The notes under the pieces were generated by a model. That model was not told where the DNA came from. It saw only the letters and a list, made by a program, of their open reading frames with translations, and did not search any database. Position numbers and translations under genes: made by a program. From Syntrophobacterales bacterium (GTDB lineage Bacteria > Desulfobacterota > Syntrophobacteria > Syntrophobacterales > Thermodesulforhabdaceae), in contig JAOACS010000012.1 of NCBI GenBank assembly GCA_026417655.1, positions 62,001-126,000 on the forward strand: a stretch of 64,000 bases of DNA, in the 5' to 3' direction. This document shows positions 53,347-62,849 of the stretch, piece after piece. Position 1 is the stretch's first letter; each line of letters starts with the position of its first letter.

Positions 53347-54031
53347 ATCTATATTCAGTAGGATCAGCAACACCAGCTTCGGTAAACCCCTTTTTTCTCA
53401 GAAGACAGCTGTCGCAACGGCCACAGGCTCTTCCTTGTTCGTCCGGATCATAACAGGACTTGGTGAGGCGATAATCTACACCGAGTTCTAGTCCCTTACG
53501 AATAATTTGAGCCTTCGTAAGGTTTATGAGGGGTCTATGGATCCGAAAAACCACTTCCCCTTCCACACCCCTTCGAGTTCCAAGGTTTGCCATTTTTTCG
53601 AATGCTTCGATGTATTCTGGACGGCAATCGGGATAGCCAGAGTAGTCAAGGACATTGGCTCCTATAAAGATATTACCCGTTTCTAACACCTCTGCCCAAG
53701 CCACAGCAAAAGAGAGAAAGATCGTGTTTCTTGCTGGAACATAGGTGATAGGGATACCGGAGGATATTTCGTCCAAAGACCGATCCTTCGGAACAGATAT
53801 TGACTTGTCCACTAGGGCAGAGCCACCTATTTGATCCAATGGAAGGTCAATGATGAGATGTTTCTTAACATCGAAGAGCCTTGCTATAGCTTTAGCGGCT
53901 TCAATCTCTATTCTATGGCGTTGGGAGTATTGAAAGGTCAGGGCGTAAAGATCGTATCCTTCACTTTTGGCTATAGCAAGGGTTGTTGAAGAATCAATTC
54001 CTCCAGAAAGGAGCACAACCGCCTTTTTCAT
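53345..54031 (-). CDS. queC: 7-cyano-7-deazaguanine (preQ0) synthase
   Basis: ATP-dependent conversion of 7-carboxy-7-deazaguanine to preQ0. 228 residues. The PP-loop is [15 protein letters not shown] at the N-terminus, and [18 protein letters not shown] follows. The C-terminal zinc site has KSCYDP and [11 protein letters not shown]. It starts 2 bases after the queE stop, so the two are coupled. QueD, the upstream enzyme, is encoded at 6467-6877. Confidence 0.96.
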   Translation of the reverse strand: MKKAVVLLSGGIDSSTTLAIAKSEGYDLYALTFQYSQRHRIEIEAAKAIARLFDVKKHLIIDLPLDQIGGSALVDKSISVPKDRSLDEISSGIPITYVPARNTIFLSFAVAWAEVLETGNIFIGANVLDYSGYPDCRPEYIEAFEKMANLGTRRGVEGEVVFRIHRPLINLTKAQIIRKGLELGVDYRLTKSCYDPDEQGRACGRCDSCLLRKKGFTEAGVADPTEYR

Positions 54032-54033
54032 AA

Positions 54034-54687
54034 TTACACTCCTCTTTCAATGTCCCTCCAAATGTATTTGTGGAGTTGAAGATTGAGCCTTACATCTAAT
54101 TTGTCTCTAAGGATCCACTCAGCAAGTTCCCTTGGCTCAAGTTCCCCAAAAACGGGCGAAAAGTTGATTGTTCCATACCATCCGCTTTCAAGAATCCTTT
54201 TTCGTAGGTCCAAAGCGAAGGAATAATCTTCTCTATTTCCAATGACGAACTTCACCTCATCGTGGCCAGCCACAAGACGGTAAATATTATCATAGTCATT
54301 ATAGTCCATCATACCACTTGAGGGACATTTAAAGTCCACGATTCGTATAGCCCCTTTACTAATCATGTCTATACTGAGGCTTCCATTAGTTTCTACCAGG
54401 ACTTGATATCCCCGGTTAAGCATTTCCTTCACAAGAATTGGTGTAGCTTCTTGAAGCAAGGGCTCTCCGCCTGTTATTTCAACGAGTCTAAAACCTTTGG
54501 CTTCTACCTGGGCTATAACATCTGAAAGAGACATCAACAGGTATTCTTTACGGGCATAAATAGTGTCACAGTATCGACAGTGTAGATTACATCCGGAGAG
54601 ACGGACAAAGACGCAGGGAAAACCGGTATAACTCGACTCTCCCTGGATGCTTACAAATATTTCACAGACTTTCAAAATCTCCAACAC
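54034..54687 (-). CDS. queE: 7-carboxy-7-deazaguanine synthase
   Basis: Radical SAM enzyme that contracts 6-carboxytetrahydropterin to 7-carboxy-7-deazaguanine. 217 residues. It starts [23 protein letters not shown], and the cluster motif is CNLHCRYC in the ordinary CX3CX2C form. [10 protein letters not shown] is the SAM-contact glycine motif. A GGAGG site precedes the start. It forms a two-gene operon with queC. I looked for a preQ1 riboswitch upstream and saw none. Confidence 0.95.
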   Translation of the reverse strand: MLEILKVCEIFVSIQGESSYTGFPCVFVRLSGCNLHCRYCDTIYARKEYLLMSLSDVIAQVEAKGFRLVEITGGEPLLQEATPILVKEMLNRGYQVLVETNGSLSIDMISKGAIRIVDFKCPSSGMMDYNDYDNIYRLVAGHDEVKFVIGNREDYSFALDLRKRILESGWYGTINFSPVFGELEPRELAEWILRDKLDVRLNLQLHKYIWRDIERGV

Positions 54688-54832
54688 TCCATACCTCCTT
54701 CTAAGACATCTAAAACTATGTTATTAGTTGTATCTTAGCTACCGAAAAACTGAAATCTAAAAGGTTACCTGGTTGTTTTGTCCATCAAAAGGGAGATTCC
54801 TCTAGAAGAAGGGTGTTGAAAGTATCGGTGAA

Positions 54833-55717
54833 ATGGAGGATCAGGTGAGACTTGGTGCCCACGAATCCATAGCCGGTGGATTCCATAGAGCCATTGACCG
54901 AGCCAAAGCTGTGGGTTGTGAGGTTTTACAGCTCTTTGTAAAGTCGAGTCGTTCCTGGCACCTAAAACCGATCTCTCAGGATGAGGTAAAGCTTTTCAAA
55001 GAGAAGTCTCTTGAAACTGCCATTTACCCTGTTTCGGGACATGCTTCCTATCTTATAAATCTGGCGGCGCCCCAAAAGGAGCTATGGCGAAGATCCATTA
55101 ATGCTCTAATTGTTGAACTAGAGCGATGCGAGATATTAGGGCTCCCCTATCTTGTTCTTCATCCCGGTTCTCACTTAGGAGCGGGGGAGAGGGAAGGACT
55201 AAAACGGGTTGCTAAGGCTCTTGGAGAGGTTCACAGAGGGACTTCTGGTCTTACAGCGAAGATTCTTCTTGAGTCCACGGCAGGCCAGGGAACAGCTCTT
55301 GGGCACCGGTTTGAGCATTTAGGGTGGCTTATGGAGAATACGCCCCAGGGGGATCGTCTCGGGGTCTGTATAGACACGTGCCATATTTTCGCATCGGGCT
55401 ATGACATTAGAACTCCTGAGGCCTATGAAGCCACAATGGCCGAATTTGATCGGCTTGTAGGGTTTTCTCATTTACGGGTTATCCATTTTAATGATTCCAA
55501 AGGGGGACTTGGAAGTCACCTAGATCGGCACGAACATATTGGAAAGGGCGAGCTTGGGATTGAGGCCTTTCGCCACTTTATTAACGATTCAATGCTCCCT
55601 GAGGATATTTCTGGTATTTTGGAAACTCCAAAAGGTGATGATCTCCATGAGGACAGGGAAAATCTTTCCATACTCCGTTCTCTTGTAATCCCTGAAGAAC
55701 GAAAAGAGGTTAGTTAG
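54833..55717 (+). CDS. nfo: Endonuclease IV
   Basis: Apurinic/apyrimidinic endonuclease that cleaves 5' to abasic sites to leave a 3'-OH. 294 residues. AP2Ec TIM-barrel motifs are GAHESIAGG, SGHASYLINLA, LVLHPGSHLG, ILLESTAGQG, CIDTCHIFASGYD, HFNDSKGGLGSHLDRHEHIGKGELG and ILETPKGDD, which hold the three-zinc ligands. The ATG has a weak ribosome site. It is followed at 1 base by the Clp1-like gene, so the two are one operon. Confidence 0.96.
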   Translation: MEDQVRLGAHESIAGGFHRAIDRAKAVGCEVLQLFVKSSRSWHLKPISQDEVKLFKEKSLETAIYPVSGHASYLINLAAPQKELWRRSINALIVELERCEILGLPYLVLHPGSHLGAGEREGLKRVAKALGEVHRGTSGLTAKILLESTAGQGTALGHRFEHLGWLMENTPQGDRLGVCIDTCHIFASGYDIRTPEAYEATMAEFDRLVGFSHLRVIHFNDSKGGLGSHLDRHEHIGKGELGIEAFRHFINDSMLPEDISGILETPKGDDLHEDRENLSILRSLVIPEERKEVS

Positions 55718-55718
55718 A

Positions 55719-56606
55719 ATGGACTATCAAGGCATAGAAGTTCCTACCTCTTGGGAAAAGCTAAGGATCGAAGGGCTCCGTGGGGTTTTCATGATTATTG
55801 GAGCACCGGATTCGGGAAAGTCAACTTTTGCTCGGTATCTTTATTCTCGTCTCTCCTCTACCCCCCATAGGGTTGCCTTTATTGATGGTGATGTTGGACA
55901 GGCGACCCTGGGGCCTCCTACCACCATGACTCTTGTTATTAGTCAGAGAGAGAATGGTCACAGTCCCGAAGGGAGAATTATCTATCGAGTCTTTGTTGGA
56001 TCAACATCACCTAGAGGTCATATGCTTCAGACCGTAATTGGATTGAGGAAATTGGTAGATAGAGCCTACCACCTTGGAGCTACCGCTATAATTGTTGACA
56101 CCACTGGTTTAATTGATCCGGAACAGGGTGGGGGAATCCTAAAGCTTTCAAAGGTGGATCTTTTAGAGCCCCAAGTTGTCTTCGCAATACGAAGGGACAG
56201 GGAACTTGATCATATTTTAATCCCCCTTCGACGGTCATCTCGAACCTCCTTGGTGGAACTGAGTCCGGTCCCATCAATACAGCCTAGGAATTTTCTCCTT
56301 CGCCGAGCTCACCGCGTAGCAGCCTTTCGTCGCTATTTTGATGGTGCCTCACCTTTAGAGATTCGATGGGTAGATTTTGCCGTTGTTCCTTCACCTTCTT
56401 TTAGCCCAGGAAGGCTAATATCCTTTGATAATGCTAGGGGCTTCTCTCTGGGTCTAGGTATCGTTATCGACTCAAACAGGGATTTACGAACAATTTCTGT
56501 TCTTACGCCTCTTCGGGTTTTAGATGGTCTTGATACTATAAGGATTGGGAACCTATGGATAGATCCCCAGAGCTTTGAAGAGCGAAGATATGGGGAAGGG
56601 GTTTAA
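55719..56606 (+). CDS. Clp1/Grc3-like P-loop polynucleotide kinase homologue
   Basis: A 295-residue protein related to the Clp1/Grc3/Nol9 family of polynucleotide 5'-hydroxyl kinases. The P-loop is GAPDSGKST at residues 28-36, followed by VAFIDGDVGQATLGPPTTMTL, which carries the characteristic Asp and Gln-Ala pattern of the Clp1 P-loop domain. IIVDTTGLID is the Walker-B/lid region. A C-terminal beta domain follows (FAVVPSPSFSPGRLISFDNARGF). Bacterial and archaeal members are largely unstudied. Directly downstream of nfo, it may phosphorylate 5'-OH ends in RNA or DNA repair; that is inferred. Confidence 0.8.
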   Translation: MDYQGIEVPTSWEKLRIEGLRGVFMIIGAPDSGKSTFARYLYSRLSSTPHRVAFIDGDVGQATLGPPTTMTLVISQRENGHSPEGRIIYRVFVGSTSPRGHMLQTVIGLRKLVDRAYHLGATAIIVDTTGLIDPEQGGGILKLSKVDLLEPQVVFAIRRDRELDHILIPLRRSSRTSLVELSPVPSIQPRNFLLRRAHRVAAFRRYFDGASPLEIRWVDFAVVPSPSFSPGRLISFDNARGFSLGLGIVIDSNRDLRTISVLTPLRVLDGLDTIRIGNLWIDPQSFEERRYGEGV

Positions 56607-56611
56607 TAGCT

Positions 56612-57361
56612 TTATATCTTACCAAATGCGAGGGCTATCCATTTTTGAATAATGTCTTTATAGTTAGGATCCTTTATAGTAACCTTTGGCTTTCCCTTTT
56701 CTATCTTCTCAATGTCCACCATACCACTAGCAAGCCAATTGATGCACTGGGCATAGATTTCATATTCTAGGGTTAACCCCCTCTTTCGAACATCTTCTAA
56801 GTTATCTCCAGGAAAGATCGGGTAAACGGCTTGAGCTATAATTGGTCCCGTATCTTCCCCCTCATCTACAAAGTGGACTGTCACACCACCCCAGCGGCAT
56901 CCGTAATGAAATGTGTCCTCATAACCGTGCATTCCAGGAAAGGCTGGGAGTAGAGCAGGATGGATATTAAGAACCCTAAATACCCCTTCTTCAGTCTTAA
57001 AATTTTCTAAGAAATAGGGTGTAAGAAGCCTCATAAAACCAGCAAGCACTATGTAGTCCACTTCGTAGCGTTTGAAGATTTCGAGCATCTCGGCCTCCGC
57101 CTGCCTGTAACCTAATCTCCATCTTTCTATCCGATCCGAGACGTGGCGGAAGCTATCGATGTGCTTTCTATAATCCACTATGTAGGAGGGCACCCCATAT
57201 CTTTTTGCTCGCTCCAGTCCGTAGGCATCCCCACGGTCTGAGATAACGAAAAGCACGTCGGCAGAGAGCCTTCCATCGGAGCTTCTATCTAAAAGAGATT
57301 GAAGATTTGTGCCACTTCCCGATATAAAGATCGCAAGTTTCAGCCTCTTCTCGTAAACCAT
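56612..57361 (-). CDS. purN: Phosphoribosylglycinamide formyltransferase
   Basis: Transfers formyl from 10-formyl-THF to GAR in purine synthesis. 249 residues, longer than the usual ~200 because of an inserted helical segment (KHIDSFRHVSDRIERWRLG) and a C-terminal tail. The N-terminal motif is FISGSGTNLQSLLD, and the catalytic Asn-His pair is in LNIHPALLPAFPG. The catalytic Asp is in DEGEDTGPIIAQA. It starts 3 bases after the purL stop, so the two are coupled. Confidence 0.94.
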   Translation of the reverse strand: MVYEKRLKLAIFISGSGTNLQSLLDRSSDGRLSADVLFVISDRGDAYGLERAKRYGVPSYIVDYRKHIDSFRHVSDRIERWRLGYRQAEAEMLEIFKRYEVDYIVLAGFMRLLTPYFLENFKTEEGVFRVLNIHPALLPAFPGMHGYEDTFHYGCRWGGVTVHFVDEGEDTGPIIAQAVYPIFPGDNLEDVRKRGLTLEYEIYAQCINWLASGMVDIEKIEKGKPKVTIKDPNYKDIIQKWIALAFGKI

Positions 57362-57364
57362 ATT

Positions 57365-60300
57365 TTAATCCCAGTATTTAACAGCGTTTCTGAAGAAGAG
57401 AATTCCCATACCTTCCTTCGAAATATTCTCCAAGGATTGTCCAGATCTAAGGAGGATTTCCTTATAGAGGGTCCAATTGGGATGGTTTGTGATATGATGA
57501 AAGGCCTCAGGATGGGGCATGAGTCCCATGATCCGTCCCGTGACGTCGCAGATACCGGCTACATCTAAAAGGGAGCCATTAGGATTGAAGGGATATTGGC
57601 CCTTTGCAAGGCTACCGTCGGGTCGAGCATACTGAAGGGCTATTTGATGATTTTTAACGAGGTTATTCATAACATCTTTGGAGGCGTAAAATTTCCCTTC
57701 GCCGTGTCTTACTGGAAATTCAATCATGTCAATGTCCTTGGTGAAGATACAGGGAGAAGATGGATTAGATTTTAACCAAACCCAACTGTCCACAAAGTGG
57801 CCACAGTCGTTGGGGATCAGGGCTACCTCGCGGGCGAAAAACCTTTCACGCCTTTCGGAATTTGTCTCCATTGCAGGAAGTAGACCAATATTTACAAGTA
57901 CCTGGAATCCATTACAAATTCCAAGTATCAATCCCCCCTTTTCCGCAAACTCAAGTAATTCCTCTCCAAGTTGGTATCTTAGCCTACACCCCATAATGAC
58001 GCCAGCTCCATGATCATCGCCCCAGGAAAAACCGCCATCGATAACGAAAATTTTTGCTTCCTTGAGCCATTGGGGTCTAGTTATGAGATCATTTAGGTGG
58101 AGTCGGATAGCCTGAGCGCCAGCAACTTCGAGAGCATGGGCCGTTTCGTAATCGCAGTTAAGGCCAAAGCCTGTAAGAACAATGGCAAGAGGTTTTTTCT
58201 TCAGAACCACCGGAGTGTTTACTGGGGAAGATTGGATGGAGAAGCTTTCTATCGAAAAAGGAGTAGTCTCTTCCTTTCCAGACCATGCCCTTTTAAGATC
58301 TCTGAGATTTTCTTCAAAAAGAAGCTTACCATCCAGTCCAATACATCGAAAGATCGGTTCATCGAGGATTTTTCCTACATTTTTTACCGCCCTTTCGCCT
58401 AATTCTCCGCAAAGGTTTCTGAATAGGGCTTCAAACTCATCCCTTTTATCTTGTGGCACCGTTACGATGAATCGGCCGGCCGATTCACTAAAGAGGACGT
58501 GATCGTTTCGGGTCACATTGAGGGCTGGGACCTCCTTTAGATTGAGCTCCATTCCGAGCCATCCCGCCATTGCAACGAGTGCAGCGTGCACAGCAAGACC
58601 TCCCCTATAAATGCCGTGGCAGGATGCTACAAGCCCTTTGAAAATTGCCTTTTCAAGAGCATCGTATAAAGGGAGAAGCTCCTGAACCTTCACCTTGGGA
58701 ACATTCAGTCCTGTATAGCCAAAGAGATCATAATATTCTGACCCGCCGAGCTCATCCTTTGTAATACCCACTATATAGACTTCATCTCCCGGCATCTTTG
58801 CGTCCATTGTAAGGCATTTTAAAACGTCGTCGACAATCGTTGTGGCGGTAAACTGCATTGTAGGGAGACCAGAAACTTTATGTCTTTCTCCGAAGGTTCC
58901 TCTTAAAAAGCCATCTACATACATGCTGTCTTTTCCGGAAAGGAGAGGGATGCCATAGGCTCGACAGAAGTCTGCAAGAGCCCAGTTAGCTCGCACTAAT
59001 TGGGCTGCTTTGTAGCGTCCATCGGGGTTATCTTCAGGATCGTATTGGATGGTAGGCCAACAGAAGTTATCGACACCACCAATGCGATCGCGCCTTCCAC
59101 CCACGGCTATCAGCCTTCTCACACTTTCATCGATTGTAACGGCCACCATGTGGTATGTGTCAATTTGACCGTAGAAAGGATTAAGAGCCTGGGTCACCGC
59201 AAGTCCCTTGGGAGAGGAATAGATAGGTCGAATCACTACAGCATCGGAGGGTATGTCACGAAACCTTCCCACAAGAGGCTTTATTACCGATGTTCCCTGA
59301 ACCTCATGATCGTATTGACGCTGAATCCACTCCCGAGAGCAGATATTTGGTCTTGCAAGGAGGGCTTTAATTAGAGAGCCGTAATCCTGAGGTTCCCTAA
59401 TAACAGGCTCAAAGAGACCTCGGCTTTCGGGGGATCGCCACTCAGCATCGAATCGCCATTTCGGAAAATCCTCCTCGAAAAACCTTAGATCAAGGTAGGC
59501 ACAGGTCTTTCCGCGATAGGTAAGATGGAGTTTTCCTGTATTTTCATAGCGTCCTATCACGGTGCTTTCTACTTCGTGCTTTCGAGAAAGCTCCATGAAA
59601 CGATCAAGGTGTTTGGGCTTTATCCCAACGGTCATACGTTCCTGAGATTCCGAAACCCAAATCTCCCAAGGATCGAGTCCCTCATATTTAAGGGGTACCT
59701 TGTCTAGCTCTACAAAGGCGCCCCCTGCAAGTCTTGCAGATTCGCCAATGGAGGATGAGAGTCCACCCCCACCATTGTCAGTAATAAAAGAGATAAGGCC
59801 TTCATCGCGGGCCTCGAGGAGAAAGTCATGCATCTTTTTTTGAGTATAGGGGTCACCAATTTGAACATGTCCAACGGGCGTATGTTCCGAGTAAGCTTCA
59901 CTGGAGGCGGTAACCCCATGAATACCATCCTTCCCCACCCTTCCTCCACACATTACTATGAGATCACCCGGTTCGGGTTTTTTATCATGGCAGGGACCAT
60001 TTATAACAGAGCGAGGCATAATCCCTAGAGATGCGACAAAAACGAGGCACTTTCCCAAATAGGATGGATGGTAGAGGAGGTTTCCAAAGATGGTTGGAAC
60101 GCCATGTTTATTGCCACCATCTCGAACTCCTTCGACCACGCCATCTAAAAGCCTTTTGGGATGAAGATGGGGTTTGAGAGGACCAGCATAGTCTTGTGGA
60201 CCTACGCAGTAGCCATATAGACCTCCAACAAGTTTGGCTCCCTTTCCGGTTCCCATAATGTCTCGATACACACCAACGATACCCGTGAGAGCTCCTCCGT

Positions 60301-61315
60301 AGGCTTCCATATTAGAAGGGCTGTTATGGGTTTCGCCTGTGATGACATAGTGGTGCTCTTCATCAAAGGCGGCAACGCCTGCATTATCCCATAGAACAGA
60401 TATTACCCAATCTTTTTGTTTCTGGAGTTCCAATGTTGGGGCTTCAATACATGTTTTAAAGAGATTGTCGATGACAATTGTCTCTTCGGTGTCTAGATCT
60501 CGATAGGTAAAAACCCCACGGAAGGTGTTGTGATTACAATGGTCACTTCTTGCCTGCGATATAGCCTCAAGCTCAACATCCGTTGGATTAGAGAGCCCCA
60601 CAATAGCTCTTTCCGCCAGAACCTCCGGACGATTAAAGTAGGCCCGGATAACCGGAATATCCTGCGGATGGAGGGCAAGGTTGCGCTCCCGACTTAGGCG
60701 AGCTAGGACGTCGTCAGAGGTTACCGAGAAGGTTTCAATCCTTACAAAATCGCCCTTCCCCAATAGAACCCTTGGCACAATGAAACCGATACCTTCCTGA
60801 GGATCCCATTCATCGGAAGAGAAAATACGCCATTGCTGAATGAGCTCGTTGGCAAGGAGCTCCTTAGCAATAGTTTCAACCTGAAGGCGATTGAGATCTC
60901 CTGTTCTAATTTCGTAAATTCTCGATGTGTAGGCAGCATCTTCCGGGGGAAGCCTACGACGAAGGTAGGAAGCTACGGCCTCGAGGGCAACACTTCCCGC
61001 CGTGTCCCTTACTCCTGGTCTGAAACCAACCCAAATTACCCATTGAAAGGGCGTAACAGCAGGATTGGTGAGGGGAGAAAAACTAGAGATCTGTGTCACG
61101 GGATTAGTAAAAATATCTCGCCTTACGGCTTCATATTCATCGTCGTTAAGGTGAGATTCAAAGGTAATGACCTGAATTACTCGAATAGGTCCATAAGTTG
61201 AAAGATCGCCAAAGGGAATATTCCAACCAAAATAGTCCCTTACCTTACGCCTTATCCGTTCCCCTTCAGCATCGAGAATTCCGGGCTTAAGGGCTATTTC
61301 CAATCTTTTAAGCAT
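57365..61315 (-). CDS. purL: Phosphoribosylformylglycinamidine synthase, large fused form
   Basis: ATP- and glutamine-dependent conversion of FGAR to FGAM. 1316 residues: PurS-like N-terminal region, two AIRS-like synthase halves and a C-terminal glutaminase. The catalytic segments are ARSDHCNHNTFRG near 255-267 (other large PurL proteins have SEHCRH), HNSPSNMEAYGGALTG, and the glutaminase nucleophile in LGICNGFQVLVN with PHPEAFHH supplying His and Glu. The start is ATG 61315 after AAAAGGGG. A single chain replaces separate PurS, PurL and PurQ. Confidence 0.94.
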   Translation of the reverse strand: MLKRLEIALKPGILDAEGERIRRKVRDYFGWNIPFGDLSTYGPIRVIQVITFESHLNDDEYEAVRRDIFTNPVTQISSFSPLTNPAVTPFQWVIWVGFRPGVRDTAGSVALEAVASYLRRRLPPEDAAYTSRIYEIRTGDLNRLQVETIAKELLANELIQQWRIFSSDEWDPQEGIGFIVPRVLLGKGDFVRIETFSVTSDDVLARLSRERNLALHPQDIPVIRAYFNRPEVLAERAIVGLSNPTDVELEAISQARSDHCNHNTFRGVFTYRDLDTEETIVIDNLFKTCIEAPTLELQKQKDWVISVLWDNAGVAAFDEEHHYVITGETHNSPSNMEAYGGALTGIVGVYRDIMGTGKGAKLVGGLYGYCVGPQDYAGPLKPHLHPKRLLDGVVEGVRDGGNKHGVPTIFGNLLYHPSYLGKCLVFVASLGIMPRSVINGPCHDKKPEPGDLIVMCGGRVGKDGIHGVTASSEAYSEHTPVGHVQIGDPYTQKKMHDFLLEARDEGLISFITDNGGGGLSSSIGESARLAGGAFVELDKVPLKYEGLDPWEIWVSESQERMTVGIKPKHLDRFMELSRKHEVESTVIGRYENTGKLHLTYRGKTCAYLDLRFFEEDFPKWRFDAEWRSPESRGLFEPVIREPQDYGSLIKALLARPNICSREWIQRQYDHEVQGTSVIKPLVGRFRDIPSDAVVIRPIYSSPKGLAVTQALNPFYGQIDTYHMVAVTIDESVRRLIAVGGRRDRIGGVDNFCWPTIQYDPEDNPDGRYKAAQLVRANWALADFCRAYGIPLLSGKDSMYVDGFLRGTFGERHKVSGLPTMQFTATTIVDDVLKCLTMDAKMPGDEVYIVGITKDELGGSEYYDLFGYTGLNVPKVKVQELLPLYDALEKAIFKGLVASCHGIYRGGLAVHAALVAMAGWLGMELNLKEVPALNVTRNDHVLFSESAGRFIVTVPQDKRDEFEALFRNLCGELGERAVKNVGKILDEPIFRCIGLDGKLLFEENLRDLKRAWSGKEETTPFSIESFSIQSSPVNTPVVLKKKPLAIVLTGFGLNCDYETAHALEVAGAQAIRLHLNDLITRPQWLKEAKIFVIDGGFSWGDDHGAGVIMGCRLRYQLGEELLEFAEKGGLILGICNGFQVLVNIGLLPAMETNSERRERFFAREVALIPNDCGHFVDSWVWLKSNPSSPCIFTKDIDMIEFPVRHGEGKFYASKDVMNNLVKNHQIALQYARPDGSLAKGQYPFNPNGSLLDVAGICDVTGRIMGLMPHPEAFHHITNHPNWTLYKEILLRSGQSLENISKEGMGILFFRNAVKYWD

Positions 61316-61335
61316 TTCCCCTTTTCTCCAGTAAG

Positions 61336-62736
61336 CTATTTGTTTGACTCGGGATCAAACTTTATCTTTTTAAGTAGTCTGTATATGTGTTGGCGCTTAA
61401 GACCACATTCTCTTGCAGTTTGAGAAATATTACCGTTATGCTTTTCTAGAAGTCTTTGCAAATATCGCAGCTGAAATTCATCAAGAAGCTTCCCCTTGGC
61501 TTCTTTAAAGGGGAGATCGAAAATTGTTGGATCGGTGGGAATATTTAAAGGTCCAGGAGCCTGATGGTTGTACTCTGGAAACAGATCGGAGGGAGTAATC
61601 AATTCACTTGTAGCCATTATAACGCCTCGTTCAATGGTATTTTCTAATTCTCGAACATTCCCTGGCCAGGAGTGAGCCAAAAGTCTTTTTACCGCTTCTT
61701 GGTTAAATCCCTTTATTGGCTTTCCATGGACTGAAGCATATCTTGAGAGGAAGTGATAGGCCAGCAATTCGATATCTTCTCTACGTTCCCTAAGGGGTGG
61801 AATATGTATATTGAAGACATTTAGGCGGTAGAATAAATCCTCTCGGAACTCGCCCTTTTCGATTTTCTCTTTAAGATCGCGGTTTGTTGCCGCTATGTAG
61901 CGGACATCGGCCTTCTTTATTGTGTTGGATCCAATGGGTCTATATTCTCCCTCCTGAAGGAGCCTAAGGAGCTTTACTTGGAGGGTAGGGGAAAGGTCTC
62001 CGATTTCGTCGAGAAACAGGGTACCGCCTTGGGCCTCTTCTATAAGACCCTTTTTATCCTTTGTAGCTCCTGTAAAAGCTCCTTTCACATAGCCAAATAG
62101 CTCGCTTTCCAAGAGAGATTCAGGTATGGCACTACAATTTATGGGGATAAAGGGCTTATCGTGCCGAGTGCTATGAGCGTGAATAGCCTTTGCCACAAGC
62201 TCTTTTCCCGTTCCACTTTCTCCAGTAATGAGCACAGTTGCAGATGTTTTAGCAACCTTTGTAATCTGTTCACGGACAAGGGCTATAGCCTGACTATTGC
62301 CAATAAGGGATGGGTATCCGGCTTTTTCTAGAAGTTCCTGCCTAAGACGAAGGTTTTCAAGCCACATCTCTCGCCATCTTACAGCCTGCTGGACAACGTG
62401 AATTATTCTATCCTTTCGAAAGGGCTTAGTAACATAATCAAAGGCTCCCTTCTTGGTAGCCTCTACAGCCGATTCGATAGTGCCGTAGGCCGTAAGGATT
62501 ATCACAGCGGTATTTTCATCCCTGGTTTTTGCTGCTTCGAGAACCTGCATCCCATCAATGTTTGGCATCTTGAGATCGGTAATAACAACATGATAAACAT
62601 TTTTCGAAATAAGGTTTAACGCTTTCCGTGGGTCAGAAGTTGCATCAATACTGTAGGATGGCTCCTTTTCGAAAATACGAGTAAGGAGTGTAAGCATATC
62701 GGGTTCATCGTCTACAATGAGGATTCTAACGTCCAT
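61336..62736 (-). CDS. NtrC-family response regulator, sigma-54 activator
   Basis: A 466-residue two-component activator. The receiver is complete: Asp9-Asp10, phosphoacceptor Asp54 (VITDLKMP), LTAYG and Lys104 in TKPF. The AAA+ domain has GESGTGKE and the intact GAFTGA loop, Walker B GGTLFLDE and the R-finger region LFYRLNVF. The Fis-type helix-turn-helix is GNISQTARECGLKRQHIYRLLKK. It is transcribed divergently from the adjacent sensor gene, which is probably its partner. It precedes purL by 21 bases, an unlikely functional link. Confidence 0.96.
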   Translation of the reverse strand: MDVRILIVDDEPDMLTLLTRIFEKEPSYSIDATSDPRKALNLISKNVYHVVITDLKMPNIDGMQVLEAAKTRDENTAVIILTAYGTIESAVEATKKGAFDYVTKPFRKDRIIHVVQQAVRWREMWLENLRLRQELLEKAGYPSLIGNSQAIALVREQITKVAKTSATVLITGESGTGKELVAKAIHAHSTRHDKPFIPINCSAIPESLLESELFGYVKGAFTGATKDKKGLIEEAQGGTLFLDEIGDLSPTLQVKLLRLLQEGEYRPIGSNTIKKADVRYIAATNRDLKEKIEKGEFREDLFYRLNVFNIHIPPLRERREDIELLAYHFLSRYASVHGKPIKGFNQEAVKRLLAHSWPGNVRELENTIERGVIMATSELITPSDLFPEYNHQAPGPLNIPTDPTIFDLPFKEAKGKLLDEFQLRYLQRLLEKHNGNISQTARECGLKRQHIYRLLKKIKFDPESNK

Positions 62737-62849
62737 GACTTACTCCATCAGTAAGTTTCGGTTTTCTATTTGGCTTTTTGATTGATCATAAGTCAAGTAT
62801 GATGTGTTTAAGAAGGATATTTAAGTTTTCGTAAAAGGGGTAGAGAAGA

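Noticed and set aside
54688-54832. preQ1 riboswitch ahead of queE-queC
   Set aside because: The leader on the minus strand has no preQ1-I stem followed by the A-rich tail, and the purine-rich segments present do not fit the consensus. The queD leader (6285-6466) also lacks one.
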